A stretch of 64,000 bases of DNA, taken from Muscardinus avellanarius (taxonomy: Eukaryota > Chordata > Mammalia > Rodentia > Gliridae). The translations under genes were made by a program, and so were the position numbers. Under the pieces are notes generated by a model. That model searched no databases, was not told where the DNA came from, and saw only the letters and a list, made by a program, of their open reading frames with translations. How positions within the stretch are numbered: position 1 is the first letter of the stretch; each line of letters begins with the position of its first letter. Location of the stretch: positions 136,920,904 through 136,984,903 of the forward strand of contig OY726561.1 in NCBI GenBank assembly GCA_963383645.1, given 5' to 3'. This document shows positions 20,761 through 34,009 of this stretch, piece by piece.

Positions 20761-21352
20761 AGAACTCAAAGGACATCTGTTAAGTGCCAGTCTGTGGTCC
20801 CTCCTACTGTAAGTTCTAGCAGAAGTACTTTCCTATAGAAAACTGTATTTACTCATTAAAAGTAAACACTTAAATTTGCATAAGTCAACAGCTTTCCCAA
20901 ATGTAAACACCACCTCCCTCATCTACACGCTCCTTGTGATGCAATGTACTCAAAGTTGTAGAATTGAATTTCTCTAAAATATTTTATTCATCAGCCCTCA
21001 CGGGCATTGCTTATAATGAGAATGTCTCACTAGGCTTTTGCTGTACCCGTGAAGGAGTACTGTTGACTTAGGCAGATCTAAAATCCCAACCTGAGACAGA
21101 AAAGACACGAAACCAGTATGGCCCCTTTAAGGGCCTTGTTTGCCTAGGTCAGGGTCATATTTTAAAGTGTTACTTCCTCCAGTTTTCTGTGTTAATAACA
21201 TGGCTTTCTGAAAAACAGAAACCTGTTCTTCCTAGAGAACATTTGCAAATATTTTCATCATGGGGAAATAAAATCCAGCCTAAAATTTTGGATTTGCAAG
21301 AAAAGAAAATCATCCCAACCGAACCCAGTCTAATCCAATCCAAACCAAACCA

Positions 21353-21394
<42 letters not shown>

Positions 21395-21546
21395 ACTACC
21401 TGGCATAAAGCGAGGAAGAAATAGTTTATCTAAAATCAAGTCCTAGAACAGGCTCACTGCGGCGAATAGTCACGGCCAAGGGTTACTCTTGTGTCTTACC
21501 TTTGCTCTATAATTCCAGCCAGCCCAATCCCCATGTCTTCCTCATA
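20761..21546. other. Unique DNA with CAA repeat
   Basis: No gene is recognised. The CAA run at 21353-21395 generates poly-Asn and poly-Leu frames. Confidence 0.45.
21353..21395. repeat. (CAA)n microsatellite
   Basis: About 14 CAA units follow AACCAAACCAAA-like imperfect repeats. Confidence 0.95.
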
Positions 21547-21733
21547 TTTTTTTGGTAGTACTGGGGTTCCTGGAAGCCCTTCTACCTCCGGGCTACACTC
21601 CCAGACCTATTTTTTATATTTTTATTTGGAAACAGGGTCTCTTAAGGCAGCACAGCTGGCTTCGAACCTGCGTGATCCTCCTGTCTCCGCCTCCCAAGCG
21701 CGGGGATTACAAGCGTGCGCCACCATGCCCGGC
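21547..21733 (-). mobile_element. B1-dID SINE, young palindrome-bearing cohort
   Basis: It is full-length, with GGTAGTACTGGGGTTCCTGG at the 3' end and CACCATGCCCGGC at the 5' end. The palindrome region has decayed to GGCAGCACAGCTGGC. Confidence 0.95.
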
Positions 21734-21987
21734 TCTTACTCATTTTTAAAAAAGTAAAAATGAACTTGTAGTATATCCTGAAAAGGAGCACAGAACTTCA
21801 CATTCTAAGAGTTCCTGACCCCATAACACTTGTGAGTGATCTTGCTGGCTCCTTTGCCAGCAACTCTGATCTTTCTCCTTTTTAACTGATTCCGGTTTTA
21901 TTCCATCGGCTACCTCTGCATGATGCAGCCCAATGATTCAGGGAAGCTGAAAGCGTCTCTGTTCTAACACAGCCCTTGGTAAGTCTA

Positions 21988-22560
21988 AGACAGTGATTCT
22001 CAAAGTATAGTCCGGACCAAAGCTTTGTGTATTGGTCAGCATTATCATAGCTATAATCTAAAAGACTTGGCCACATAACGTAGAGGAAGAAAGATTTATT
22101 TCCTAATGTTTTCATCCATGTGAGTCTGGGGACCGAGGATCTGAGGACATGGTACTGGAATGGAGAGAGGAAGAGCACATGGGCTGTATTCCTAACATCA
22201 TGGAGGCCAGAAGAAAGAGAGTGAGTGACGGGAGAGGGATTCATACATACTCCCCAAGGCTGCAGCCCCAGGGCCTCGTCTTCTCCAGCTACACCCTGCT
22301 GGCCTGGGCTGCCACCGGGATTTCATGGATTTATCCACTGCTGAGAGCCACTGCTGAGATTACAGCTGTCATCTCATGACTTAACTATGTCAATCCCAAA
22401 TATTAATAAATGAATCCTTTAGGGGGCATTTTATTTCAAACTACAACACTTTGACATCACTGGACACCTAGAAATGTAGATTGTTGGCCTCAGGTTAGAT
22501 GTACTGAGTCTGAAACTGAAGGTCAACCCCATGTTCAGTGTCTGAGTAAGCCCTCTCCAT
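21988..22560 (+). mobile_element. MER5A (hAT) element split by an LTR
   Basis: The left part CAGTGATTCTCAAAGTATAG and the right part TCACTGGACACCTAGAAATG...ACTGAGTCTGAAACTGAAGG rejoin in MER5A order once the LTR at 22028-22448 is removed. Confidence 0.75.
22028..22448 (-). mobile_element. Solo MaLR LTR
   Basis: The 421-bp element has TG...CA termini and an exact 5-bp duplication CTTTG on both sides (22023-22027, 22449-22453). On the minus strand it contains GCCTCCATGATGTTAGGAAT, AATAAATCTTTCTTCCTCTA and a terminal GACCAATACA. Five-base duplications are typical of ERVL-MaLR insertions. No coding sequence remains. Confidence 0.88.
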
Positions 22561-22649
22561 GGTTCTACTGCATGTGGTCCTATTCATCTCAATCAGAGAT
22601 ATAAGCCAGTGATCATATCAGAGATTTTATTGCATTATATGGGAGATAT

Positions 22650-22800
22650 GAGCCAGTGATTCTCAGCCCTTGTTGCACATTAGAATCACTATTTTGGAAT
22701 CGCTTTGATCTAGTTGATCAGGGGTGAGGTTTGAGCAGGGGGATTTGTTAAAAGCCCTTATGCAATCTGATGCCAGGCTTGAGAAATACTGCTCAAACCC
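22650..22800 (+). mobile_element. MER5A (hAT) fragment
   Basis: CCAGTGATTCTCAGCCCTTG, CACATTAGAATCACTATTTT and CTGATGCCAGGCTTGAGAAA follow the MER5A order. Confidence 0.75.
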
Positions 22801-22883
22801 AGTTCAATTAATTGGGTGCAAAAGAGCAAGATGGAGTGTCTGTGAAATGGATGGCTCCCACTTCCATCCTGCCAATGGATGAC

Positions 22884-23124
22884 TGTTTTTGTCAGTTTTT
22901 CCATCTCTATGACCAAAATACCAAACAAGCACAGCAGAGAGGAGGAGAGGCTTATTTGGTTCAGTTTTAGAGGTTCAGCCTATAGTTGGAGGCACTCTTG
23001 GTCATGGCAGCCAGAAAGTGGGGGGGGGGAGAGCGAGTGAGAGCGCAGAGGAGAAGGAAGAGGAGGAGGAGGAGGAGGAGGAGGAGGAGAAGGAGGAGGA
23101 GGAGGAAGAGGAGGAGGAGGAGGA

Positions 23125-23168
<44 letters not shown>

Positions 23169-23319
23169 AAAAATACCCAGAGACATATGTAGTTCCTAAG
23201 GCATAGTTCCTAACCCAGTGACCTGCCTCCTCCAACCATGCTCTACCTCTGAGCCTTCCTATACTGGGGACCATGCTTTCAAAACATGAGTTTTGGGGAT
23301 ACAGCCTAAACCCAAAGCA
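22884..23319 (-). mobile_element. 3' LTR of the MaLR element
   Basis: It aligns with the LTR at 25052-25503 through GACCAAAATAC, GGCTTATTTGGTTCAG and CCATGCTTTCAAAACATGAG. It is expanded internally by purine microsatellites. The boundary with the interior (about 23319) is approximate. Confidence 0.85.
23017..23171. repeat. Purine tract: G run, (GGA)n, (GAAA)n inside an LTR
   Basis: A G9 run is followed by about 25 GGA-type units and about 11 GAAA units, all purine on the plus strand. It sits immediately after GCAGCCAGAAAG of the LTR. Confidence 0.95.
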
Positions 23320-23486
23320 GCACACTTCCCTTGGCCCCATCTTGAAACATGAAATGTATTCAGTCCATCTCCAAGAGTTCCCGTAGTTTGAACAGTTCCA
23401 GCAAAGCTCAAAAGTCCAAGCCCGAACTCTTCTCTGAGTCTCATAGCAAATTCTTAGCTGTGAGTCCCTATAAAAATCAAAAGGCA

Positions 23487-23594
23487 GGCCAGGCATGGGG
23501 GCGCATGCTTGTAATCACCACGCTTGGGAGGCGGAGACAGGAAGATCACGCAGGTTTGAAGCCAGCCGCGCTGGCTTAAGAGACCCTGTTCCCT

Positions 23595-23675
<81 letters not shown>

Positions 23676-23748
23676 AGGTCTGGAGTGTAGCCTGGAGGTA
23701 GATGGGTTTCTAGGAACCCCAGTACCACCAAAAAAAAAAAAAAAAAAA
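23487..23748 (+). mobile_element. B1-dID SINE, young cohort, inserted in the MaLR interior
   Basis: It is full-length, with AAGCCAGCCGCGCTGGCTTA and a right half ending AACCCCAGTACCACC. The duplication AAAATCAAAAGGCA flanks it (ending 23486 and 23762). Its linker has expanded into a long A run and TA repeat. Confidence 0.95.
23599..23669. repeat. Poly(A) and (TA)n in a SINE linker
   Basis: About 31 A residues pass into about 20 TA units where a short A-rich linker is normally found. Confidence 0.95.
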
Positions 23749-25051
23749 AAAATCAAAAGGCAGTTATATGTTGCCAACATAGAATAGCACAAAGCAAACA
23801 TTCCCATCCCCAAAAGGGAGAAAGAAATAGGGCAGAGAGAGAAGAGATTGGCTCAAAGCAAGACCCAAACCCAGCAAGACAAACCCTGCATCTCAAGCTC
23901 CGCGTCTGCCGTCTGGCACGCCTGATGGTGAGATGTGGCCTCGAGGGGGCTTTGGCGGCTCTGCCTCTGTGGCCTTGCTGACTGCAACTAGTGTGGTTGC
24001 TTTCTGAGCCTCACTCCGCTGCCCACAGCCTGCAGCTTTCCTTGGCAGACATCCCGCATCCTTGGCATCTCCTAATTCCTGAGGTCTGCACTGTAGCTTC
24101 AGCTTCTCTCTCGTTGCTTCATAAATTGTCCCCTCAGGGCTTGGCCACAGGGATTGGGACCCTGCGACACATCCCCTGGCCTTTGACATATCAGTGGAAA
24201 AGCCTCTATGACCCCTTAACTACAGCATCTTGAATTTTTCAGAAATAGCACCACATGGATGACCCCAAAGTGTGCCACCAGCAAGAGCAGTAGCTGGGCT
24301 CCCTTGGACCATGGCTGTGGCAGCCTCCGAGTGCCTGGGTGGCAAGGCACAGTGAAACTACTCCTGGGGAAATGATTTCTTAGGTAGCCCTGTGTGTCTC
24401 TTCTCAAAGTGACCTCTTTCACACAAGTTCCCATGGTTACATCCTTGATCCTGTGATGTACAGGGCTTTGATAATTCCTGGACTGCCCTCACTGTATTCT
24501 TTTATTTTTCTCTGTGCAAAGTACTAAACTCCTCTTAAGCCATAGCACCTTTATTGTCCCCAATTTCACACACACTTTCCTGGCTAAACTGAAAAAAAAA
24601 ATTCTCTTTTGCTTTCTGCTCCCTTTTATCACACTAAACCTGGACAAAACCTACTAGCAATACCCATACCACTGCCTGAATGCTCTGCTGCTTTGAAATA
24701 TCCTTTCTCAGATTCATTAGTCCATAATTTTTAAACTCAGCCTCATAGGAAGTCTCAGGACATGGGTAAAATGTAGACAAGTACTTTGCCAGAATGTAAA
24801 ATGACTGGGCTGTACTCCAGTTCTCTATGGAATCCTCCTTATCATCTGAAACTTCACGAACAGTCTTTACTCTTTGCATTCTTATCAGCATCTGGTCTTC
24901 CAAGCACCTACCAGAACCGCACATTAAACTCTGCTTATGATCTAAGGTGTCTGCAGCCTGCAGCTTTGAACCTTTCCTAATTCCTCCTGCTAAGCAGTTC
25001 CAAAGTTTTCCAAAACACACAGTCAGGTTTAGGCACAACAGAGACCATACT

Positions 25052-25258
25052 TCTTGGTATCAGTTTCCACTTTAGCAAAACTTGCCATCACTGTGACCAA
25101 AATACTTGGCAAACACAACTTAGAGAAGAAAGGGTTTATTTGGCTCAGAGTTTTAGAGGATCAGTCCATGTACATCTGGCTACAAGGCACAGACAATAGT
25201 GGTGAAAAGCCACTCTTAATCATAGTAGCCAGAAAGGGGGGGAGGGAGGGAGGGAGGC

Positions 25259-25320
<62 letters not shown>

Positions 25321-25503
25321 AGAGAGAGGACAAACATGAATGAGAATGAAACAGACAATCAGATAATTGGGGTCAGGCATAGCCCCCAAGGCTATTCTCC
25401 TAGCAACCCACCTCCATGTCCTATCTCTGAACCTTCCTGCACTGGATACCATGCTTTCAATACATGAGCTTTGGGGAAGGCACTCTCAGTTCAAACCATA
25501 ACA
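25052..25503 (-). mobile_element. 5' LTR of the MaLR element
   Basis: On the minus strand it starts TGTTATGGTTTGAACTGAGA and carries AATAAACCCTTTCTTCTCTA and TATTTTGGTCACAGTGAT near its end. The inner boundary is placed near 25052 by comparison with the 3' LTR. Confidence 0.85.
25235..25328. repeat. Purine tract: (GGGA)n and (GA)n inside an LTR
   Basis: It sits after the same GTAGCCAGAAAG context as the purine tract of the partner LTR but consists of GGGA and GA units. Confidence 0.95.
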
Positions 25504-25508
25504 ATGAC

Positions 25509-26673
25509 CAAATGTGTCATCACCATTACGGGCTGATGAACAAGTCTTTGCTACTACATGAGCCAGGAGTTTTTATTTCCTCCAGAGTAGTAAGTTTGCA
25601 GTGGCCTTGAGAGTGATGGATCTGCAAGGTGGGGGTGGGGTGGGGAAGGAACAGACGGCCCAAGAGCTGTCTGGCACTAGAGGCACATGCAAATTGATAC
25701 GTCTTATATGGAAACAGGTGGAGATAATTTGGAAAAGCCAAGATTTTGAACTCCAGCAGTTTTAATGCAGAATCTAAAGGCTTAGTCCTGGCTAGCACAC
25801 CCTTGCTCTCCATGGAGATTATGACCAGATAGTATAAGAGACAAGGGAAGACACTCACTGGTGAGAGAGGAGGGGGAGGGGGTAGAGGAAAAGGAAGAAA
25901 AGATGAAGACCCCTTAAAGAAAGGTGAGCGTTCCTTCGCCTCCCCATGCTAGAGAATGCCTCTCCGTCTACAGAATGCCAATGTCTATATAATTATAACA
26001 GCTAAAAGGTATCGGTTAGAGTTCACATTTGTTTGCACTTAAATACCATATCAGTTGCAATTTATATCAATTCTCCCTATTTAATCTTGGGGATTTTTTT
26101 CTCCCATTTATCAGGAGAAACAAGCCAGAAAGACAGAATACATGAGCCAGCATTGGCTAGTGATGGCCCCGCTCCTCTGGTCTCTCTCCAGCTTCCAAAG
26201 GGGACTTCTGTGTTCTGTGTGGCCCACTTGGGGTGGAGCTCGGAGTACAGAAGGGTTGGCTGAGACTTGTTTCCAAAGGAGACCTGAGTGGCAGAGACTC
26301 CTTAGCCGCAGTTCACCTACTCTTCTGTGTTTGATCCATACATATGTTTCACGCTATAAGATTTAGTCAGTGGCATGTGAGAGTTTAGACAATGGTTTTT
26401 CTTTCTTAGTGGTTCATCAGATAACAGCGTATCTTACAATTAATGACACCTTAGAGGGGATGGGCTGTGGTCATTCAATTAAGTCTTTATTGAGTCCCAT
26501 TATGATTCTATCTCTAGATTTGACTACAGATAGAGGAATAGATGACATGGAGTCTCTGCCTCCATGAGAACGCCACGGAACTAAAAATCAAGTACGTGCA
26601 TGCCCAGAGCTAGACGTTTTATGGGGAACTTAATGCCAGTTATGATGGTATATTGTGATTATCTACTAGGTGA

Positions 26674-26714
<41 letters not shown>

Positions 26715-27769
26715 GAAAGAGAGAGAGAGAAAGAGATTAAAATAGAGGTAGTGAGAGATGAGGCCGTAAAATGCACTAGGCTGTTAACTTGAATGCTTAC
26801 TTAAAGAATTTAAGATTTATCCTTTAGATTAATAATTTCCAAGCATTCCTGTTTCATGCCATCCTTTCATTATTAAATTTTAGTGAGGATTTCAAAAAGC
26901 CTTTGTTGATAGGAAGTATGTCTACTGATATTAACTGTATTAAAGATTAAGTCTGAGAAAAATATTAATTCACCAAAAATAATAAACTCACTGCATGTCA
27001 ACTAATAATTTTTCTTTATTGAAAAATGGTCATTTTTTTCTGACAAAAACCAGGTGACACTGTCTCATATTTTTGTAAATCTCATTAACGCCTGGCTTGT
27101 GAAAGACAGCTGGTTCTCATATCTGAATTCTGCATTCAATCTGTTGAGACATGTTATTTTGGTGGAAGTCTATGAAAAAAAATAACTTCAGAACGCTGGG
27201 GTAAGTGGAAAAGGGAGGGCCTCAAAGACGTCTCGAGAAGGCCGCAGGGATCCCTAGGGCTTCTTGGACTATGTCATGAGAACTGTGGCTTTGGATAACA
27301 CAAAACCATGGACAGATTATCAGCAGATGGCAGGAAGCTAATTCTACAGAAGCACAAGGATGAGAAGGAAGAAGCTTACTAATAGAACAAGAAGCCTGGA
27401 AACTGTCAAAATATCCAGAGCAGAGCGCAGGAAGCCCTCCCTAGATCAGAGACAGAGACGTGTTCATGAATTCATATGTTGAAGGCAAGGAGAACGGATG
27501 TCCAAATGTATCCAGGATGGGGCTGGAAGCAACTCAAGGTCTTTGGAGCTGGGGAACCTGAGTGAATGGTGATGAGACAGGATCCCGCAAAGGCACTAGA
27601 AGGCCATCTCTGGTGTCCACTGGCCACAGAGGAAAAGAAAGCGCTGGGACGAGAAATGATATAGGCTCCAGACTCATGACTCAGAAAGGTCCAGACAAAT
27701 GGATAGGCTTTGGGAAGTTTACCTGTTTAAACTGCTGGCCGTACTTACTGCTGTTTCAAAGGACACCAC
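25509..27769. other. Unique DNA, largely repeat-free
   Basis: Apart from a GT/GA run, no repeat or gene is recognised over more than 2 kb. The AT-rich part 26770-27170 has no long frames and could hold non-coding conserved sequence; this cannot be tested without an alignment. Confidence 0.5.
26675..26732. repeat. (GT)n followed by (GA)n
   Basis: About 19 GT units are followed by a short GA run. Confidence 0.93.
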
Positions 27770-27986
27770 AGCTGCGTGTGGTGGCGCATACCTGTAATCC
27801 TAGTACTTGGGAGGCTGAGACAGGAGGATCACAGGCTCACGGCCAGACACACCTACTGAGTGAGGCCCTCCAAAACTAAGAGCCTGTTTCAAAATAAAGA
27901 ATAAAAAATAGGGTTGGGAGTGTAGCTCAGAGGTAGAATGCCCCTGGGTTCAATCCCTACTACTACTACACACACACACACACAAA
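27770..27986 (+). mobile_element. B1-dID SINE, old cohort
   Basis: GCTGCGTGTGGTGGCGCATA start, linker AAATAAAGAATAAAAAATAG, right half GGGTTCAATCCCTACTACTA and a short CA tail. Confidence 0.93.
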
Positions 27987-28999
27987 AGAATATTTTCAAG
28001 ATCTCTGCTCAGTTCTAGAGATCAGAGGAGAGACAGACCATCCTATCCAAAAAATAGGTTCCAAGATGAAATAAACCCCATACCCAATCAGCTTCTAACT
28101 ATGCCTAGAATAGAAGAATCTGGAAAGACAGAAAAAATGGTGTGTGTGTGTGTGTGTGTGTGTGTGCACATGCACATGATATAAATCTGAGACTGACACA
28201 CTCCCCATCACCCAGGTAAAGACAAAAAAAAGGGAGGGTATGTTTTTCCTTCTCTATTGTATAAGCAAGGGGCCCAAATCCACGCCAGGAGACGTCTTCA
28301 TCCTCCCCTTCCTCCTGAGCAATCAGGGCCCTGCAGCAGCTCTCGAGGTCTACCGAAGGGCATTTGTGTGGTCGGTGTATGGAGAGGATGCAGGAGAGAG
28401 CTGGTGAGATGTTCTAGTAATAACAGGGTAACATAAGACACACAAATGCATGAGTGTACAGTACACACTTAAGTTACTAAACAGGATTACTCCTCAACTC
28501 TTCTGGATCCCAACAACTCTCATTGGAATACACATTGTTATATCAAAACTTTGTATTGTCCTAAGATCATAATAATTGCCTTGGTCTTCCTAACAATAAG
28601 GCAACACAAAAAACTTCCAGTATACAGCATTGAGGCAAAGACCAGACCCACCCACGCATCACCCGTACCCAGCAGAGTAACGTTCTTAAGGGCAGTTTGC
28701 TCCTCATTTTCTTTACTAAATTATTATTATTTTTTCTACAAAAACTTTGATGGGGCTTGGGGGGTCAGCCTTGATCATGTGCGTTCCCTCCTCTGCAGAG
28801 CGGGGTCAATAATAGTGAATGCCCCATTTGCCACGTACGTCTAAGTCCGTAAGTTCACTGTGAGGACCAAATGCTGGGGAAGCACTTTGCAAATTCAGAG
28901 ATCTTACAGCAGTGTCACAGAGGAGCTCCCTGTGGGGCTCTGCTAATCCCTTCCACACTGGAAAGCCAGCGAGGGGCTGCCGGTCCTTGTAGATCTTCT
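27987..28999. other. Unique DNA with a short GT run
   Basis: A GT run lies at 28141-28167. No gene is supported. Confidence 0.45.
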
Positions 29000-29155
29000 A
29001 CGTGAGACCTTAAGTCGTGGGCATGCGCCCCATTTCACATAAGTATTTCGCTGAGGTTAAGTTAGTTGCCTAAGCCACAGAAGGTGGTAGGGATGGGCTT
29101 TCAACTCTCTTCTCCTGGTTCAAAAACTCAGGACTTCTTAGCACGAGCTTCACTC
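29000..29155 (+). mobile_element. MIR SINE
   Basis: GCCCCATTTCACATAAGTAT, TTCGCTGAGGTTAAGTTAGT and TGCCTAAGCCACAGAAGGTG match the MIR 3' half. Confidence 0.72.
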
Positions 29156-29599
29156 CTGATGGACCGCAAGGTCTCAGAATGGAAGAGCAAAGGGCACGTT
29201 TGGTTTCTCCGTAACCGTGAAGGTTCTTAACACCGTACCCATCTGCAAGCTCTCAGCTATTCCAGGGGAATCATAAATGTCTCCAGCTTTCCCAGAGGAC
29301 AAAAGCTGGCAAGATGGAATATTCAGGACTACACTTTGAAGCCAAAGAAATAAAACAGAGGCAGAGAAGTCACTTTTAATAAAAGCTTTATTATTATTAT
29401 TTTTGGTGATGATGGTGCTGGGCATCAAACCCAATGAAATAAAATATTAATATCTCAGCTTCCCACGACTGCCAAAGACTGCCTCCCTCAGCTCCCACCT
29501 GACACACAGAAGCTCCAGCCAGTGCTGATGGTGACGCAGTGATCCAGAGGGAGGCTGGAGAGCTTTGGGTCTTACCTGACATCTCTAACGGGATGCAAA
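29156..29599. other. Unique DNA
   Basis: A TTATTATTATTTTTGGTGAT stretch near 29390 faintly resembles a decayed minus-strand SINE end. Nothing else is recognised. Confidence 0.4.
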
Positions 29600-29785
29600 C
29601 TTATCTAGTGGCTCATGCCTGTAATCCCAGTCCTTGGGAGGCTGAGACAGGAGGATCACAAGGCTGGGCTCAGAAACTTAGCAAAGCCCTCTGCAACTTA
29701 GCGAGACCCTGTTTCTCAAACAAAACTGGGCCAGGCGTATAGCTCAGAGGTAGAATGCTGCTAAGTTCAATCTCTAGTACCACAC

Positions 29786-29834
<49 letters not shown>

Positions 29835-29835
29835 A
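29600..29835 (+). mobile_element. B1-dID SINE with expanded (CAA)n tail
   Basis: AGTGGCTCATGCCTGTAATC through AATCTCTAGTACCACACAC, then about 17 CAA units replacing the poly(A) tail. Confidence 0.92.
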
Positions 29836-30094
29836 ATTAGGGAGAAAAACTGCGATAGACACATGTGTATTCCCTGTATCTTGCCAGGTGATACTCTGTT
29901 TTGCCTTCAGATTTTGCCATCAAGGCCAGTTGCCAGATGTGGCCTGAGAGGTTGCACCCCCAGAACCTTTTTTTTTAAAAATAAAGTTAGCTTGTTTCAA
30001 GTATTTCATTATAGTGTTGAAAAGCTCACTAATGCAGCATTAATTCTGGGGGTCTCAAGAAGTCTGACCACTCTGTCACTGAGCAGAAAGAAAG

Positions 30095-30335
30095 GCAGAC
30101 TTGCCATGTAAGACAGCCTCAGGGAGGCAGAGATGCTGGGCCAGCACCAGCTGTTGTAGCCTCCGACTGCTGGAGCCATTCTAGCCCAGTTCCCAGACAC
30201 CGTGCCGCAGAGACAGGCGTCCCTGCCAAGTCCTGCCCAAGCTGCACATTCATGAGCAACATAAATGACTGCTACTGCTTCAAGCCACATGGTTTTGGAG
30301 AGGTTTGTTAGTAACAATAAATAGCCAGTATATTC
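30095..30335 (+). mobile_element. MLT1-type MaLR LTR 3' portion
   Basis: TTGTAGCCTCCGACTGCTGG, AACATAAATGACTGCTACTG and AAGCCACATGGTTTTGGAGA then GGTTTGTTAGTAACAATAAA follow the MLT1 3' end. Confidence 0.72.
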
Positions 30336-32184
<1,849 letters not shown>

Positions 32185-32197
32185 TTTTTTTTTTTTT

Positions 32198-32645
32198 GCA
32201 GCTTTAACAATTTTTTATTACAAAAGCAGCAGGAAATAGAAAGGAAACAGCATGTCTAGCAGACACACCGGAGAGCCCGAAAATGGAACTATCAAGTGAG
32301 TGTTTTTGACTCACATTCTTGAATTCAGTGTGACTAATATGTAACATTAGAATTACTATAAAGGAATCTGTTTGACAACAGACGCCCAAGACACTGGAAT
32401 AAGTTAACGCTTGATACTTTATGAAGCAAAGAGGAAATCTGCTGTCCTTTCTTGCCAGCTTAACCCTAGGATTGCTCCAGAGTGAGCGGGAGTCTCTAGC
32501 ACTCAGCAAACAATAACACAGGTCAATTCTAGGAAAGAAGCAAGGCCGCTGGTACTTACTTAACAGTTGGCAATGGAGGGCCTGTAACCTTCTCTTCATG
32601 GTATCATCTGGTCCTGCGTGTCCTCCAGTTTATTCATGATTCTGT
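32198..32645 (-). other. Candidate 3'-terminal exon (or retrocopy 3' end)
   Basis: Read on the minus strand, a pyrimidine-rich tract TTTCTTCTCCGATTTTCCTAG ends in an acceptor AG at 32647-32646. The exon then encodes RIMNKLEDTQDQMIP and a TGA at 32598-32596, followed by a 3'UTR of about 400 bp. AATAAA lies at 32219-32214. The frame is closed by a TAA upstream in the supposed intron, as expected if the AG is a real splice site. A run of 13 T (minus-strand A) begins 17 bp past AATAAA, which would equally suit the tail of a processed retrocopy. No target-site duplication was found. The product is not recognised. A 131-codon minus-strand frame here is mostly UTR. Confidence 0.35.
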
Positions 32646-33003
32646 CTAGGAAAATCGGAGAAGAAACTTGTTACATCTGGGGAACCTCAATTAAGTACCA
32701 TGTATTTGGAGTGGAAGCATCTCGAGGCCCACCACAGATGGTTTAATTCACAATGGCTGATATGATAAAATTACCACACACCAATTTTTTAAAATCTGGA
32801 AACCATGCAAACAGGCAGCTCAGGGTACAAATCTGGCTTTGAGACTCACGTGAGGACTTTTCACAATTCTCTATGGAGTCTCTAGTCTTAGAAGGAAAAA
32901 CAAGAAATTTCTTTCTCATTCATGTTAAGGGGCTCAAAACAAAAAAACAAAAAAGAATAAGAAAGATTCACCAAACTTGAAATTGTATTATTTAAAATAA
33001 CTT
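32646..33003. other. Unique DNA, possible intron upstream of the candidate exon
   Basis: No minus-strand coding segment continues here, which argues for an intron if the exon is real. Confidence 0.4.
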
Positions 33004-33225
33004 TAGCCAGGCCTGGTGGCATGCACCTGTAATCCCAGTACTTGGGAGGCTGAGACAGGAGGATCATAGGTTCGAGGACAGTCTCAGCGATCTAGTGAAA
33101 CCCTCAACAACCTAGTCAGACCTTGTTTCAAAGAAAAAATAATAATAATAAAGGGCTGGGAGTGTAGTTCAGAGGTAGAACACCCATGGGTTCAATCCCT
33201 AGTACCACACACACAAAATAAGAAA
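33004..33225 (+). mobile_element. B1-dID SINE, old cohort
   Basis: TTAGCCAGGCCTGGTGGCAT start, linker with ATAATAATAATAAAG, right half GGGTTCAATCCCTAGTACCA and a short CA tail. Confidence 0.93.
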
Positions 33226-33554
33226 TGAAATAAAATAAAATAAAAACTTATTTTCTGATTACAGAGGAAACTTTTGGTACAGAATATATTAAAACACTAA
33301 TTAATAAAAATATAAACAAGAATAAATAAAAAGTGCTATCTATTATTTTGCTAATTAAAGGTGATCAATGGATGAATTCTGCTGTGCCTGCCTCTGGCTT
33401 TTTGATTGTGTGATTTGACTGATGCATGTCATTGTATGTATTGTACATTCTAACTTTTTCCCTAACAGAAGAAGCATTTTTCTGTATTGTTACTGTTATT
33501 TTACTACTTTATTCTAAATTATAGACAACACTGATTTAAGAAAATTTCCTACAG
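33226..33554. other. Unique AT-rich DNA
   Basis: An A-rich start, possibly part of the SINE tail, is followed by unrecognised sequence. Confidence 0.4.
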
Positions 33555-33780
33555 GGCTGGGCATGGCGGTACACTCCTATAATCAGGACTGCAGGTTCTA
33601 AGAAAATCTCAGCAAGCAGTGAAAATCTCATCAACTTAGTGAGACCCTGTTTCAAAATAAAAATAAAATGGGAGTGTAGCTTGGAGGTATAATGCCTCTG
33701 GGTTTAATTCCCATTGCCACAAAAAAAGAAAAAAGAAAAGAAAAGAAAGAAAGAAAAAAATGGAGGGAGGGAGGGAGGGG
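33555..33780 (+). mobile_element. B1-dID SINE, internally deleted, with purine-rich tail
   Basis: GGGCTGGGCATGGCGGTACA is followed by a B1 half lacking the AGTACTTGGGAGGCTGAGAC segment, then GAGACCCTGTTTC, a right half and AAAG/GGGA-rich tail repeats. Confidence 0.85.
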
Positions 33781-34009
33781 AAAGTTCCTAGAAATGGGAA
33801 CATGAGTATACAATTTAAGGATTTTGAAATAAATACACTGAAAATTTCTCTTCATCAACGTCAGTATATTAGAATAACTATTTAGAACCCACTGTAAAAA
33901 ATTACAAAAACGCATTTCTTTTCATTTTTGCAAGTAAATAGACACATAATCCCATCTCATTTTAAAAAATTTGTACCATATGTTTATCTGTCATGTATCT
34001 TAACATTTA

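Larger units (their letters stand above)
22884..25503 (-). mobile_element. MaLR provirus-like element with both LTRs
   Basis: A 2.6-kb unit runs from TGTTTTTGTCAG (22884) to ACCATAACA (25503). An exact 5-bp duplication ATGAC lies at 22879-22883 and 25504-25508. Paired LTRs flank an interior of about 1.7 kb containing no recognisable gag, pol or env. A 134-codon minus-strand frame (24634-25038) lies just inside the 5' LTR and is interior sequence rather than a known protein. MaLRs are non-autonomous relatives of ERVL. This is an old, non-functional genomic copy. Confidence 0.88.

Noticed and set aside
24634..25038. 134-codon minus-strand frame in the MaLR interior
   Set aside because: It lies wholly in MaLR interior DNA. 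No gag, pol or env motif is visible, and MaLR interiors are usually non-coding.
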